36,636 nt of DNA, from assembly GCF_001420695.1 (NCBI RefSeq), contig NZ_LJJB01000015.1:278518-315153 (forward strand), written 5' to 3'. Position numbers and translations under genes: made by a program. Position 1 is the stretch's first letter. Every line of letters begins with the position of its first letter. This DNA comes from Brevibacillus choshinensis. Its GTDB lineage: Bacteria; Bacillota; Bacilli; Brevibacillales; Brevibacillaceae. The notes under the pieces are model-generated. The model made no database searches. It was not told where the DNA came from and was given only the letters and a program-made list of their open reading frames with translations. Shown piece by piece: positions 13,833 to 23,035 of this stretch.

Positions 13833-14507
13833 CTATTCTATGTCAAGATGCTCTATAATCGACATTTCTAATATGTTTGACACAAACTTGTTACCCAAAT
13901 CGCCGTATAAGCGAATAGAATCAAGAACCTCTTGAATAGAATGTTCTTTACCATCAACCTGTAGCTTTACATCTTTAAGGATATCGTAGTACTCAAGCAT
14001 GTATTTCTCAAGAGCCGCACTTATCGGATCGGAATCAGATATGGCATCAATTATTGCTTCAACAATTAACTGATCTGATTTGTTATAGTTGGTTTCAGAA
14101 TATTTTAGAGCTAAAATATCCCCATCTTTTGGAACGAATCTAAACACATCGTTATTAATTAAATCTACAAATTCCAAACAATCAATTTCATGCGGAGCAT
14201 GCATTGTATAAAACACTATCTTACACCTTTTATTAATTGCTTTTCTAATTTGTTTTACTAAGTCAACCCCTTTGTGAGCGTAATGCTCATTCGGAAAGTC
14301 ATAATCAATTACAAGAACATCAAAAATTTCTTGTTTTTTATTTAACCTATTTAATGCATCAGTAATAGTCGATTCCCAGTGAAAATTTAATTTATATCCT
14401 ATATTTTCTCTTTCTTTTAATGCTTTAAATATATCCTTATAGGCATTTATAGAAATAGAATCCGTCTCTTCATCATCATCAATAATCAATATGTTTCTTT
14501 CTATCAT
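13833..14507 (-). CDS. Response-regulator receiver protein
   Basis: A 224-residue protein with an N-terminal receiver domain: ILIIDDDEETD (acidic pocket, Asp10-12), VLVIDYDFP (phospho-acceptor Asp68), IVFYTMHAP (Thr101) and FRFVPKDGD (Lys127). The C-terminal 90 residues are helical and not a recognisable DNA-binding domain, so it is more likely a protein-protein relay than a transcription factor. ATG at 14507 lies 7 bp past the stop of the ATPase gene; the longer frame overlaps that gene and lacks a ribosome site. Its place between a histidine-kinase-like ATPase and a protease suggests it carries a signal between them. Confidence 0.78.
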   Translation of the reverse strand: MIERNILIIDDDEETDSISINAYKDIFKALKERENIGYKLNFHWESTITDALNRLNKKQEIFDVLVIDYDFPNEHYAHKGVDLVKQIRKAINKRCKIVFYTMHAPHEIDCLEFVDLINNDVFRFVPKDGDILALKYSETNYNKSDQLIVEAIIDAISDSDPISAALEKYMLEYYDILKDVKLQVDGKEHSIQEVLDSIRLYGDLGNKFVSNILEMSIIEHLDIE

Positions 14508-14514
14508 ATTTGAC

Positions 14515-16548
14515 CTACTTTCTAAATTTGATTTGAAATTCTGCTCCAACACTATTGTTTCTGGCTAGATTTAGTTCACCCTTATTTTCCTTTACTATTT
14601 CGTCAACAATGGATAACCCCATCCCGGAACTTTTAGTAGTCGAAAAGAAAGGATCAAAAATTCTATCTATAAGGTGATTCGGTACACCTAATCCATTATC
14701 TTTAAAGACCAGCGTTGTATAGGATGTTGTGTCTATGGCCTTTAAGAGTAGCTCTTTATTTCTATCAGAAACCTGTTTTAATGATTTTAATGAATTGCTA
14801 ATAAAGTTATCAAGTATAGTTTCCAGATCATTTTTATCTATTTTCAAGTAAATATTTTCTGGAATCTCTAAAGAAATCATAATATTGTGTTCAATAAAAT
14901 CATGTTCAAAACTTGCTAGGATACGATCTGAAAAACTTTTCAGATTAATGCTTTCAGTACTTCTCTTTCTAATCAGATGATCCCTTGCCTTCTTTAAATA
15001 CTCTTTAGCATTACCTGATAGTTTCTCAATATGATTAAAAGAAGTTCTTACTGGTCCTATGAAGTCTTCATTTTGGTCGTGATTATTAGCTACTGTGTTC
15101 ATTCCAGAAAATGTTACAGTTCTAACCTTTTCAATCTTAATTAAAGCTTGATGAATGATTCGGTGTAATAGTATTTCTTTGCTAGCAACTCTTTTGTATA
15201 CTTCAAGCAATTCTTCTTGACCCTTAACAAATTGAGCTTGCTCCTTTTGACTTTGTTCGACAACACCAGTTATTTTCCTTAAGATCTTAGCTGCTTCAGG
15301 TGCTGTTTTATTTAATTCCTTTGTAACTTGCTTTAATTCAAGTACTGCAGTTTCAATATTTTGCTTAGATCTCAGGAATGTTTCATTTTTAGGTTTTTTA
15401 AAAAAATATTTTTCTAATGTTTTAATTGGATATTCAATAATGAAGTGCCTCAACTCCAAGGATTGCTCATTTTCAATAATTCCTTGTCTGTTAGTAGGGG
15501 CATCTATTCCATCGTTATGCTCTTTGTAGATTTGTACATATCCAATAAGATCTCGCGAACCGAAAAACCTTGCATATCCTTGAGCTTTTCGTATGTCTAA
15601 ATCTAGCCAGTCGTTATAACTCTCGCCATATGGATGAATCCTAAAATCATCTCTATATAACCGAATGTTTCCAAATTCCTTTACTAAGGTATTCATTCTT
15701 TTTGCAAATCTAGTTTTATCTTGTGTATTAAAAAAATAAATCTTTGTTTTAACAGGGCCAAAATTATAGGGGTTAGGATGTTCTTCTGTATATTTCAAAC
15801 CATCTCTAACTACTGTCATGCTTATTATCTTTGTGTCCGTTATAGGAATCTCAACCTCTACCCAAAGCGAACTGATATCTTCAAGATTATGGGGTTGAAT
15901 TTCCATATTAAAAATTTGATACTCAGGTACGTGAACTTTAATTTTAAAATCGTCTTTAATAGAAAAAGGTGATTTAAATTGTTTTAAGCTATTAATGAGT
16001 TTAAGTATGTTTTTTTGATCCCAATTATCTCTTAATTTTTCTATATGAAGTGTAACCCCATGCTTGTTTGTTGTATATTCAGAGAGATAATATGGGATTT
16101 TTATCTGATCGAGATTGGTATATTCCCGTTCAAATTTAGTCCACTCGAAAGACATATCTATTTTTTCATTACTACTATCTTTAACTGAAGATAAATGTAA
16201 TACTTCTCCAAGTCTGTCTACGGAAAATCTCCCAATTCCTTTATCACCATTTAATGGGCGTTGAAATTTATTGGAGAACATTTTATTTTTTTTGCTATCC
16301 GTTCCTATTACCATCCATTTTTTCTCAATATCGTCCAGACTCATTCCTGTCCCATTATCTCTAATAATTAGCTTTCCGTTACCTGATTCTAAATCTACAA
16401 ATTCTAAATCAACTTCTGTTGCATCTGCATCATATGAGTTTTTAACTAATTCAAAAACTGCAGTTATTTGGTCTGTGACAAGATCTTTACCTAACAAATT
16501 TTTAATGTTAGTAGAAGCCTTGAAATTAAATGTATTAATAATACCCAC
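14515..16548 (-). CDS. Dual GHKL ATPase, MORC/Hsp90-like plus kinase-like
   Basis: A 677-residue protein with two separate GHKL ATP-binding modules. The first (residues 15-200) has N-box ELVKNSYDA (33-41), IIRDNGTGM (61-69) and GDKGIGRFS (101-109), as in MORC/Hsp90-type proteins. An S5-like region with NIRLYRDDFRIHPYG, NDWLDLD and TNRQGIIENEQSLELR follows. Residues 400-540 are helical, probably coiled coil, with candidate phospho-His in LLHRIIHQALIKIEKVRT. The C-terminal module is histidine-kinase-like: ILDNFISNSLKSL (579-591), DNGLGVP (617-623), FDPFFST and GMGLSIV (642-648). The start is GTG 16548 with GAGAGAG just upstream, which is unusually close. It sits 36 bp after the methylase gene. 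Prokaryotic MORC-like ATPases are known next to restriction-modification genes; a sensor role here is inference. Confidence 0.82.
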   Translation of the reverse strand: MGIINTFNFKASTNIKNLLGKDLVTDQITAVFELVKNSYDADATEVDLEFVDLESGNGKLIIRDNGTGMSLDDIEKKWMVIGTDSKKNKMFSNKFQRPLNGDKGIGRFSVDRLGEVLHLSSVKDSSNEKIDMSFEWTKFEREYTNLDQIKIPYYLSEYTTNKHGVTLHIEKLRDNWDQKNILKLINSLKQFKSPFSIKDDFKIKVHVPEYQIFNMEIQPHNLEDISSLWVEVEIPITDTKIISMTVVRDGLKYTEEHPNPYNFGPVKTKIYFFNTQDKTRFAKRMNTLVKEFGNIRLYRDDFRIHPYGESYNDWLDLDIRKAQGYARFFGSRDLIGYVQIYKEHNDGIDAPTNRQGIIENEQSLELRHFIIEYPIKTLEKYFFKKPKNETFLRSKQNIETAVLELKQVTKELNKTAPEAAKILRKITGVVEQSQKEQAQFVKGQEELLEVYKRVASKEILLHRIIHQALIKIEKVRTVTFSGMNTVANNHDQNEDFIGPVRTSFNHIEKLSGNAKEYLKKARDHLIRKRSTESINLKSFSDRILASFEHDFIEHNIMISLEIPENIYLKIDKNDLETILDNFISNSLKSLKQVSDRNKELLLKAIDTTSYTTLVFKDNGLGVPNHLIDRIFDPFFSTTKSSGMGLSIVDEIVKENKGELNLARNNSVGAEFQIKFRK

Positions 16549-16584
16549 CTCTCTCTGGTCAGTATTTCTAAATGATGTAAAAAA

Positions 16585-17781
16585 TTAACTTCTCAAACAT
16601 TTTATTATTTGATTTGCAATTGCCCTCGCAAAAAGGGGAGGGACCGCATTACCAACTTGTGTATATTGAGGAGTTTCATATTTTCTTCTATCCCCACCAG
16701 TTGTTCGTTTTCCGTAGAATACAAAACTATCATCAAATGATTGTAGTCTAGCAAATTCTCTTACAGATAAAATTCTTGGATTTCCTTGGTCGTAGTGAAC
16801 AATATCATCTGGAAGTGTTAATACTGTGGGGGAAACTGAATCCTTTTCTAATTTTGTGCATCGATATTTTTTGGTTTTAAAGTATTTCAATTCTTCAGAA
16901 GTTAATCGTATCAACAGATCTCCAACACTCTCACCAGGCTTTAACTTTTCAAACCGTTTAACCGTCTTCTCTTGGTGTGTTGATGCCTTATGATTCTCTA
17001 ATCTAATTGCTCGGATCGTTTCTCCATTAGCATTTGGTGTAAGCCCGTTTCTTAATAATTGTTGATATGGGGTAACTCTATATCTTCCGTTATAGTTAGA
17101 TGATACCTGCCCATTTTTCAAAAATCTTAAATCAGATATAGCGTCTTCTACCGATACTACCACTTTGTGTTTTTCTGGAAATGTAGGGATCTGAAGCCTA
17201 TCTTTCTTTCTTTTAAAATTTCGAGTACCGAAAAAAATTACCCTAGGTCTATTTTGAGGAACCCCATAATCTTTAGCATTCAATAACTTATATTCAACAT
17301 AATAGCCAAATGTTTTGGCTTCTTTTTTTATAATTTCTGGTACTATTTCATCTTCGTATATAGTCCCTGAGATTCCTTTTATTTTTTTCACCTTATACGA
17401 GAGCATTCCTTCTACATTTTCAATAACAAAGTACTTTGGTTTTACCAATTTCACTATTTTTAGATAATCCAAAAATAATCTATTTCTTGGATCGTTCTCG
17501 TCTCTTTTTCCAGTTAAACTAAAACCTTGACAAGGAGGTCCTCCAACAATTACATCAATTGTGGCTCCTCCAAGGAAATCATTTAAAGTTGATCTTTTAG
17601 TCAACTTACCAATATCATCATTAAAAAAGTTCAAATTATATCCTAATTGATCGTGACGTCTTTTATATGTCTCTGCGGCTTCTTTGCTATAGTCACTAGC
17701 AAATGGAATTTGAAATCCTGCTTGGAGAAACCCCTCACTCATTCCTCCAGCACCACAAAAAAGGTCAAGTACCGTATACAT
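16585..17781 (-). CDS. DNA (cytosine-5)-methyltransferase
   Basis: A 398-residue C5-cytosine methylase using S-adenosylmethionine. Motif I VLDLFCGAGGMSEGF (4-18), motif IV VGGPPCQGFS with catalytic Cys84, motif VI YFVIENVEGM, motif VIII QNRPRVIFFG and motif X YTQVGNAVPPLFARAIA are all present in order. The target-recognition region between VIII and X is unassigned, so the sequence specificity is unknown. ATG at 17781 has GGGTGA upstream; a GTG start at 17793 overlaps that site. It is the first gene of the cargo operon, with its own promoter. No endonuclease gene is adjacent; the ATPase, receiver and protease genes follow instead. Confidence 0.93.
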   Translation of the reverse strand: MYTVLDLFCGAGGMSEGFLQAGFQIPFASDYSKEAAETYKRRHDQLGYNLNFFNDDIGKLTKRSTLNDFLGGATIDVIVGGPPCQGFSLTGKRDENDPRNRLFLDYLKIVKLVKPKYFVIENVEGMLSYKVKKIKGISGTIYEDEIVPEIIKKEAKTFGYYVEYKLLNAKDYGVPQNRPRVIFFGTRNFKRKKDRLQIPTFPEKHKVVVSVEDAISDLRFLKNGQVSSNYNGRYRVTPYQQLLRNGLTPNANGETIRAIRLENHKASTHQEKTVKRFEKLKPGESVGDLLIRLTSEELKYFKTKKYRCTKLEKDSVSPTVLTLPDDIVHYDQGNPRILSVREFARLQSFDDSFVFYGKRTTGGDRRKYETPQYTQVGNAVPPLFARAIANQIIKCLRS

Positions 17782-17878
17782 ATTATTAATCACCCGTTAT
17801 CCCATACAATTCTAGAACCAGGATAACATACTAGCCCTCTTAATAATAGGCGAACAGTCAAAAATACAAAATTCTTAC

Positions 17879-17907
17879 AGCATACCAATATTGCTGAATG
17901 ATGACAA
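17879..17907 (-). promoter_or_regulatory. Candidate promoter of the cargo operon
   Basis: TTGTCA (17907-17902) and TATGCT (17884-17879) are separated by 17 nt on the minus strand, in the 151-bp gap between tnsE and the methylase gene. The cargo operon can therefore be expressed independently of tns genes. Confidence 0.5.
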
Positions 17908-17932
17908 CATAAAAATAGTATTGCTTATGATC

Positions 17933-19543
17933 TTATATCAACCTACCCTTTATTTTTGCAGCCCACCTCAACGGGGTGTCTTGAGACATATGTTTCAAAA
18001 AACTACAATCATAGTCATGATCATTTTTTAAGTAATCACGATTCCACGAGCCATTATTTTGAATTAAGATATTAAGTAAGTAATCTGTTGCTTCCTTTCT
18101 CATGTCTGCAAAAAATTCCTCCAATCCCTTTGGAGACACCATGAGAGTAGAGATAGAGTATTGATCAGGCCTGCCAATTTCGATAATTAAAACTTCGCCA
18201 GAATTAGCAGCTCTAATTAATACATTGGCATATTTTCTCCTAGTACTCTCCGTCACAAATGATATTCCTTTATCGCCTGGCAGGTCACCAATTTGTAAAT
18301 CAATTAAAGCCTCAGGCATTAAATTCTGTAATTCTTTAATTGCCTCCACAAAATCTTCAAGACCTGTATTTTTCAGGTCGTACTCCACTTGCAATGGCCG
18401 AAAGTCTACCGATTTTCTTTTACCTCCAGACACTGACTCAATAGTTGTCACCAAGTTATTGGAGGTATCTCCGTCATTCTTTTCCTCCTTACTTAATGAC
18501 AAACTATTAGCTTCTATAGTTTCATTTATTGTTACGCTTGGCTTAAAGTCAAATCGCAATCGAGTTGCTTGTACATCAATTTGTGGGTGCACTTGCGCAT
18601 CAAAAGAGGGGAGAAGTGATTCGTCAAGCTCATGAGCGTCACCAGTTTTGGATCTTTTAACAACTCGGCTACCGACATTCTGACTAGAGGCACTTCGAAT
18701 CACCACACCCTCATGTTCAACAGTTATACTTCGATAGGGTGGCACAAGGCCCGTTGCGTCTAATATGTTTAGAACTAAAATTGTTCTGTCGTTTTCGATA
18801 ACTCGGCCGACCCAATTACTATTGCCTTGTAGTGGGACGTGGACACTCACTTTATTGTTGGTAGATAACTGAGAAACAGGGTTGAGTGGATTAGTTTGCA
18901 TCGCATTACGAAAAAAAGATTGATACACCTGATTCCATGCTTTTCTAGCTAAACGGTCATTATAAAGCCACACGAGATGAGCGATTAACCCTCTGTTAAT
19001 ATATGATTTGGGTATCGCTTTGGAAAGATTAATATAGTAATCACCGTTCGTATCGTCTGTATCCAATATCAGGCTATCAAGTCCTGTAGGATGTAGAATC
19101 GCGTTCGCCAAAAAACGCGAGGGAGTAAGAAATGCCCTTATGATTTCTATACAAGGAACGACCACATCTTTATCCTCATGCTGAAGAACCCAGCAGAGTT
19201 CCTCATAATTTTCTTTGAAAAAGAGCTTATACAGTTCTTTTCCAAATGCCATTCTAGCTGGTATCACTTGTCCATTCTGTACCTGTTTAAGGAAAAGCCT
19301 TTCTATTTTACCGCGTCCCATACTTTTCATTGGTTTACCATCAATAACATACTGTCCAAATCGAAGCCAAGGCAACGCTCCCCAAGGAATTGTTGCAGTC
19401 TGATCAATGGCACCATTGGTTCTACGGAATACCACATCAAAAACCCATTCCCCATTTCCTTTCCGATAGGGAGAGCGAAACCAGTGAATAGATACTTGTT
19501 CGCCTTTATTAAATGGCCAATTTGAAAATTTTAATGTATCCAA
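17933..19543 (-). CDS. tnsE: TnsE-like target-selection protein
   Basis: A 536-residue protein in the exact position and almost the exact length (538) of Tn7 TnsE. Shared features recalled from Tn7 TnsE include an N-terminal beta-rich region, a LIAHLVWLYNDRLARKAWNQ helix (Tn7 VQLLVWLFSDQ), a polar middle with the Ser/Asn-rich stretch, VLIIEIGRPDQYSISTLMVS (Tn7 FVLLEVDASDGVKMLSTKVL), and a C-terminal LNILIQNNGSWNRDYL ending in a basic tail. In Tn7, TnsE binds DNA and the sliding clamp and directs insertion to lagging-strand/conjugating DNA. TTG at 19543 has GGTGGTGA upstream and overlaps tnsD by 13 bp. The assignment rests on position, length and local similarity. Confidence 0.75.
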   Translation of the reverse strand: MDTLKFSNWPFNKGEQVSIHWFRSPYRKGNGEWVFDVVFRRTNGAIDQTATIPWGALPWLRFGQYVIDGKPMKSMGRGKIERLFLKQVQNGQVIPARMAFGKELYKLFFKENYEELCWVLQHEDKDVVVPCIEIIRAFLTPSRFLANAILHPTGLDSLILDTDDTNGDYYINLSKAIPKSYINRGLIAHLVWLYNDRLARKAWNQVYQSFFRNAMQTNPLNPVSQLSTNNKVSVHVPLQGNSNWVGRVIENDRTILVLNILDATGLVPPYRSITVEHEGVVIRSASSQNVGSRVVKRSKTGDAHELDESLLPSFDAQVHPQIDVQATRLRFDFKPSVTINETIEANSLSLSKEEKNDGDTSNNLVTTIESVSGGKRKSVDFRPLQVEYDLKNTGLEDFVEAIKELQNLMPEALIDLQIGDLPGDKGISFVTESTRRKYANVLIRAANSGEVLIIEIGRPDQYSISTLMVSPKGLEEFFADMRKEATDYLLNILIQNNGSWNRDYLKNDHDYDCSFLKHMSQDTPLRWAAKIKGRLI

Positions 19544-21351
19544 AGTGATTCACCACCGTCTCGTACCGCTTGAATTGTTGGAGATTCATAGTGATATTGT
19601 AGAATTTGCGCTTCGATTTCATCTGAAATCAGAGAAGTATATCCTGGTCTCAAGCCCGCAATTCTTTCTATTTTCCAACGCAAAATCCGTTCATTTCGGT
19701 TGTGAAGAAGCTGTGTAGCCCATCTAATTCTTCTTATTTGAAATTGTTCAATGTCTTCGGTGTACAATTTGAATACACTCATGGTAACTGGCAATCTATT
19801 TTTGTGTTTCTCGAGTAATGACTGCAAACCAATTTGTTTGCCAACGTAAGCAATCGTGACCCTAATAGGCTTTTGCATTTCATTTGAAAGTATTTTTTTG
19901 CACTCTGCCTCAACCTTGACGCTCGTTTCTAAATCACGCAACTCCCAATTGACTCTCTGGATGACGTCCTTTTTAGTTCTTCTGTGATCTGATCGGCTAT
20001 GAACTATCGGCGCATCTTTCTTGGTTACTTTTAGCTTAGGCCGAGACTGCCGATTTTTCTCAGCTACATCTCTTTCTAACAACTGAGCATATTTAATAAC
20101 CGTCTTCGGATCTACCCCTAGATCACGCGCAATTTTCCTGAAGGAACCTGTTTGATGTTGTACTTTATTAACCAGAAGGGAAAACCAAACGGGACCAAAT
20201 TCCTTTATCCTCCCGATTCGTAATTGATCTTTTTCAGAACGATCCGGACCTCTTCGTGAATAGACAAAACCACATTCGCAACTAAATGTCCCAACTGGTC
20301 TCCGAGTATCAGAACAAATCGTTACATCACAATGATCTATCACTTTCTTCAAAAAATGATCTGCAGCATGGTTTAGACAGGGCCAAGGAGGCTGTCCAAA
20401 TGGATGGTAACCTCTAGTTTTGTTTAGAAATTCTTCTACCGAATGAAATACAAAGTTGATCAATAAAAGATAACGGATGGGGTTAAGGGTACGTCTTGTC
20501 TTTCGAGTAGCAAAAGATAACCAACTAAACTCGTCTTCTATTGTTGATTCCAAAAGCACTAATAACTCGTTTCCATAATGAAGTTCAAAGTCCCGATGCA
20601 ACATTCCCTGACGAATCCTTCCGCTAGGAGTGGCATATTGTGAGTATTGTAATTCAGGCAAAAAGATTGTTTTCGCTTTATATAGATTTGGAATGTCAGA
20701 TATGGAATACAGTGTTTGTATGTCTCGTGCTAGATTTAATAGCATCTCTTTTGTTTTTGTTGAAAGTGGTTCATCGTTCGCTAAAATGGATTCCACTTTA
20801 TTTTTCTCTATGCCCGTCAGTGGACAAACAGTAAAACCATGTCTGTTGAGCTGATCTGTGGGATACGCTACTAGAGGAGAGTGGTGAATTGGGCAAATAA
20901 ACACTCCAGGGGTATTGTGAACACGATGCCAGTACGACTCACCATAAGCTTGGATATCATCTGAAAGACATTCCATACAAAAGCACAACCTGTTCTTTTG
21001 ACACACACCACCTGCCATAATCCCAATTGCCATTTGAACAGCTCTTCCTTGATTTCCTTTCAGCATGTCTTTGATCTTTTTAGAGCGGTCTGGTGGTAGA
21101 AATGGCGCATAAAAAGGGAATAAACTGTGCTTATCAATGAAATCATCAGCAGTATAAACTGCCCCCATTGGGAGCCTCTGAATTAATGCATGTAACTGGC
21201 TAGAGAAACCAATAGAGGAGACTATTGCTTCAGAACCAAACAAGTCCTGCAAAGTGGATTTAAAACTTACATTACCACTTCGAGCATGGTACCGTGCAAA
21301 CACACTATACATTAACTCATCCGGGTAGGGAGTAGGAAAAAAGGAAAGCAT
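19531..21351 (-). CDS. tnsD: TnsD/TniQ attTn7-targeting protein
   Basis: A 606-residue TniQ-family protein, longer than Tn7 TnsD (508). The N-terminal FFPTPYPDELMYSVFARYHA and the zinc site CFCMEC (Cys125/Cys128) with CPIHHSPL (Cys153, His156) are diagnostic. A second Cys cluster, FSCECGFVYSRRGP, lies near residue 360. A helix-turn-helix GSFRKIARDLGVDPKTVIKY follows, and the rest is basic and helical. As the only TniQ protein of an element inserted at attTn7, it must recognise the 3' end of glmS and recruit TnsC. ATG at 21351 has AAGGGAG upstream, 13 bp after tnsC. Confidence 0.92.
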   Translation of the reverse strand: MLSFFPTPYPDELMYSVFARYHARSGNVSFKSTLQDLFGSEAIVSSIGFSSQLHALIQRLPMGAVYTADDFIDKHSLFPFYAPFLPPDRSKKIKDMLKGNQGRAVQMAIGIMAGGVCQKNRLCFCMECLSDDIQAYGESYWHRVHNTPGVFICPIHHSPLVAYPTDQLNRHGFTVCPLTGIEKNKVESILANDEPLSTKTKEMLLNLARDIQTLYSISDIPNLYKAKTIFLPELQYSQYATPSGRIRQGMLHRDFELHYGNELLVLLESTIEDEFSWLSFATRKTRRTLNPIRYLLLINFVFHSVEEFLNKTRGYHPFGQPPWPCLNHAADHFLKKVIDHCDVTICSDTRRPVGTFSCECGFVYSRRGPDRSEKDQLRIGRIKEFGPVWFSLLVNKVQHQTGSFRKIARDLGVDPKTVIKYAQLLERDVAEKNRQSRPKLKVTKKDAPIVHSRSDHRRTKKDVIQRVNWELRDLETSVKVEAECKKILSNEMQKPIRVTIAYVGKQIGLQSLLEKHKNRLPVTMSVFKLYTEDIEQFQIRRIRWATQLLHNRNERILRWKIERIAGLRPGYTSLISDEIEAQILQYHYESPTIQAVRDGGESLWIH

Positions 21352-21364
21352 GGCAGTCTCTCCC

Positions 21365-23035
21365 TTACGCTAAGAACTCATTTGGATCTTTTATATATCC
21401 AGCCAATTTCAATGACTCATATCCAGAAAGCTTTTTAGCTTGTCCAAGGGAAGTGATTTCCCTTAAATCTTCGCCAGTGCGAATTCCACGCTTTCTTTCA
21501 CGAGTAGATTTTGGTGGAGATGATACAGTCTTTACTTTGGAGTTAGCTAAGGCTATTTTTAGAGCTAATTGATTGAGATCAATGTCCTCTAGTGCCTGTT
21601 GATGTTCCTGGACAGTTATCTCCGCTGCTGCATTTGCAACTGCTGGCTCAATTCCAGCATCAATTAACCAATTGGCTATCTGTTTTATGATCAGGACATT
21701 AGGATCAAACCCCAGTTCTGATTTAATCATTTCGAGACGTTTTTCTTGTATATGCTTCGCTTCCAATTCATCTATGTAGTCCATGACGGATAAGCTAGCA
21801 TAGACATCTCCAAACTTGGCAATTTTACTTTTATCACCGGATTTCAACGCTTTTAGAGCAGGTTGAAGCAGCTGCAATCGATCTTTTGCCACAGACTTAA
21901 TAATCGAAGGCGTAAGGCATCCTTTATCAGTATCGATTGCACGCCACTGTGACAACATGAAAAGCTTAATAGCAATGTCTGTTATTCCTTGAGATTCTTC
22001 GTACATGGTTTCCTTAATTTCATCTGTAAACTTTGCTTTGTTATTAGTCCACTGAAATTTCCACAATCCTTGCAAAAAGAAATCCCACTCATCATCATTT
22101 TTCATCCGGTCCCAGATTAGATCACCTTGTCCTGTTCCACGGCGCGCATTTCGGAATTCTCCGTCCAGAATAGGGAGAGCCTTGAAAGTACCAACTACAA
22201 CTACTGGTAGTCCAATGGTATTCACAAGTTGGACGAAAAAGTTGAGCATTCGTAAACCTCCACCACTTTTGGCCTCACTGAGGTTTTGGATCTCATCTAT
22301 AATCAAAACTCCAAGACAATGTACGGCCGCGATTTGCGCCATGATCGGTAATAACTCATCCACAGAACGGCGACCACCCGCATGCTTTTTGTGATAATTC
22401 GTTCCGAGCATCTGATCAATTGCTTGGAAGAAATTAATACAAAGCCCCTTAATAGAGCCATCTTGAGGGCAGTCCATTTTCATCCACACGATTTGGTAAA
22501 GGCTAAGGTTATGTTCCTTATACTTACTATGCATGATGACCTGAGGATACATAGACATTACACGATTCAAGGCAGATGATTTTCCGATTCCAGAAATACC
22601 CACAATCGCAAAGCCTGATGAACTTGGATTATTGATCGGATAGAGGCTGCTTTCTCCATAAGCAATAAGGTCGTGAGCATCATTTCTTGCACGAATTGCA
22701 TAGTTTGGTTCCAAAGGATTCCTACCTATATATCCATCCCGGATTAGTCTCGATATTCTCTGTTCCAGCTCAATATGAGTAGACAAGGGCTGAAAGTAAT
22801 CTCGCGCAATTCGTTGAACACAGTGTAATCGTAAGTGCGTTGGCAAATTTCTTTCATTCACATTGAATCTAGGTCTTGAAGCCATTTTCCTAACTGCAGT
22901 CGCTTCATCCCAAATTGGTGGAAGTGCTTCCAGAAGAGGATTACCAGCATAATCCTCTAGCTGGGGATCATAGTAGTAAGCTTCAACCGATAAACCCCTG
23001 AAAATTGAATTTGAAGGGGTTATAGCATTACTCAT
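21365..23035 (-). CDS. tnsC: TnsC AAA+ transposition regulator
   Basis: A roughly 556-residue AAA+ ATPase (Tn7 TnsC is 555). Walker A FAIVGISGIGKSSALNRV and Walker B CLGVLIIDEIQNLSEAKSGG are clear, with a sensor region VVVVGTFKALPI. It links target selectors (TnsD or TnsE) to the TnsAB transposase and mediates target immunity. I chose ATG 23035, giving an ATGAGTAA overlap with the tnsB stop. In-frame ATGs extend to 23053, and none has a strong ribosome site, which suggests translational coupling to tnsB. Confidence 0.93.
   Translation of the reverse strand: MSNAITPSNSIFRGLSVEAYYYDPQLEDYAGNPLLEALPPIWDEATAVRKMASRPRFNVNERNLPTHLRLHCVQRIARDYFQPLSTHIELEQRISRLIRDGYIGRNPLEPNYAIRARNDAHDLIAYGESSLYPINNPSSSGFAIVGISGIGKSSALNRVMSMYPQVIMHSKYKEHNLSLYQIVWMKMDCPQDGSIKGLCINFFQAIDQMLGTNYHKKHAGGRRSVDELLPIMAQIAAVHCLGVLIIDEIQNLSEAKSGGGLRMLNFFVQLVNTIGLPVVVVGTFKALPILDGEFRNARRGTGQGDLIWDRMKNDDEWDFFLQGLWKFQWTNNKAKFTDEIKETMYEESQGITDIAIKLFMLSQWRAIDTDKGCLTPSIIKSVAKDRLQLLQPALKALKSGDKSKIAKFGDVYASLSVMDYIDELEAKHIQEKRLEMIKSELGFDPNVLIIKQIANWLIDAGIEPAVANAAAEITVQEHQQALEDIDLNQLALKIALANSKVKTVSSPPKSTRERKRGIRTGEDLREITSLGQAKKLSGYESLKLAGYIKDPNEFLA

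Noticed and set aside
13833-16548. Classical two-component system controlling transcription
   Set aside because: The ATPase has an extra MORC/Hsp90-type module, no membrane sensor segment is evident, and the receiver protein lacks a recognisable DNA-binding domain.
16585-17781. Orphan housekeeping methylase or standard type II R-M pair
   Set aside because: It is co-transcribed with three other cargo genes and no endonuclease gene is adjacent, so neither label fits well; a divergent nuclease domain hidden in the ATPase cannot be fully excluded.
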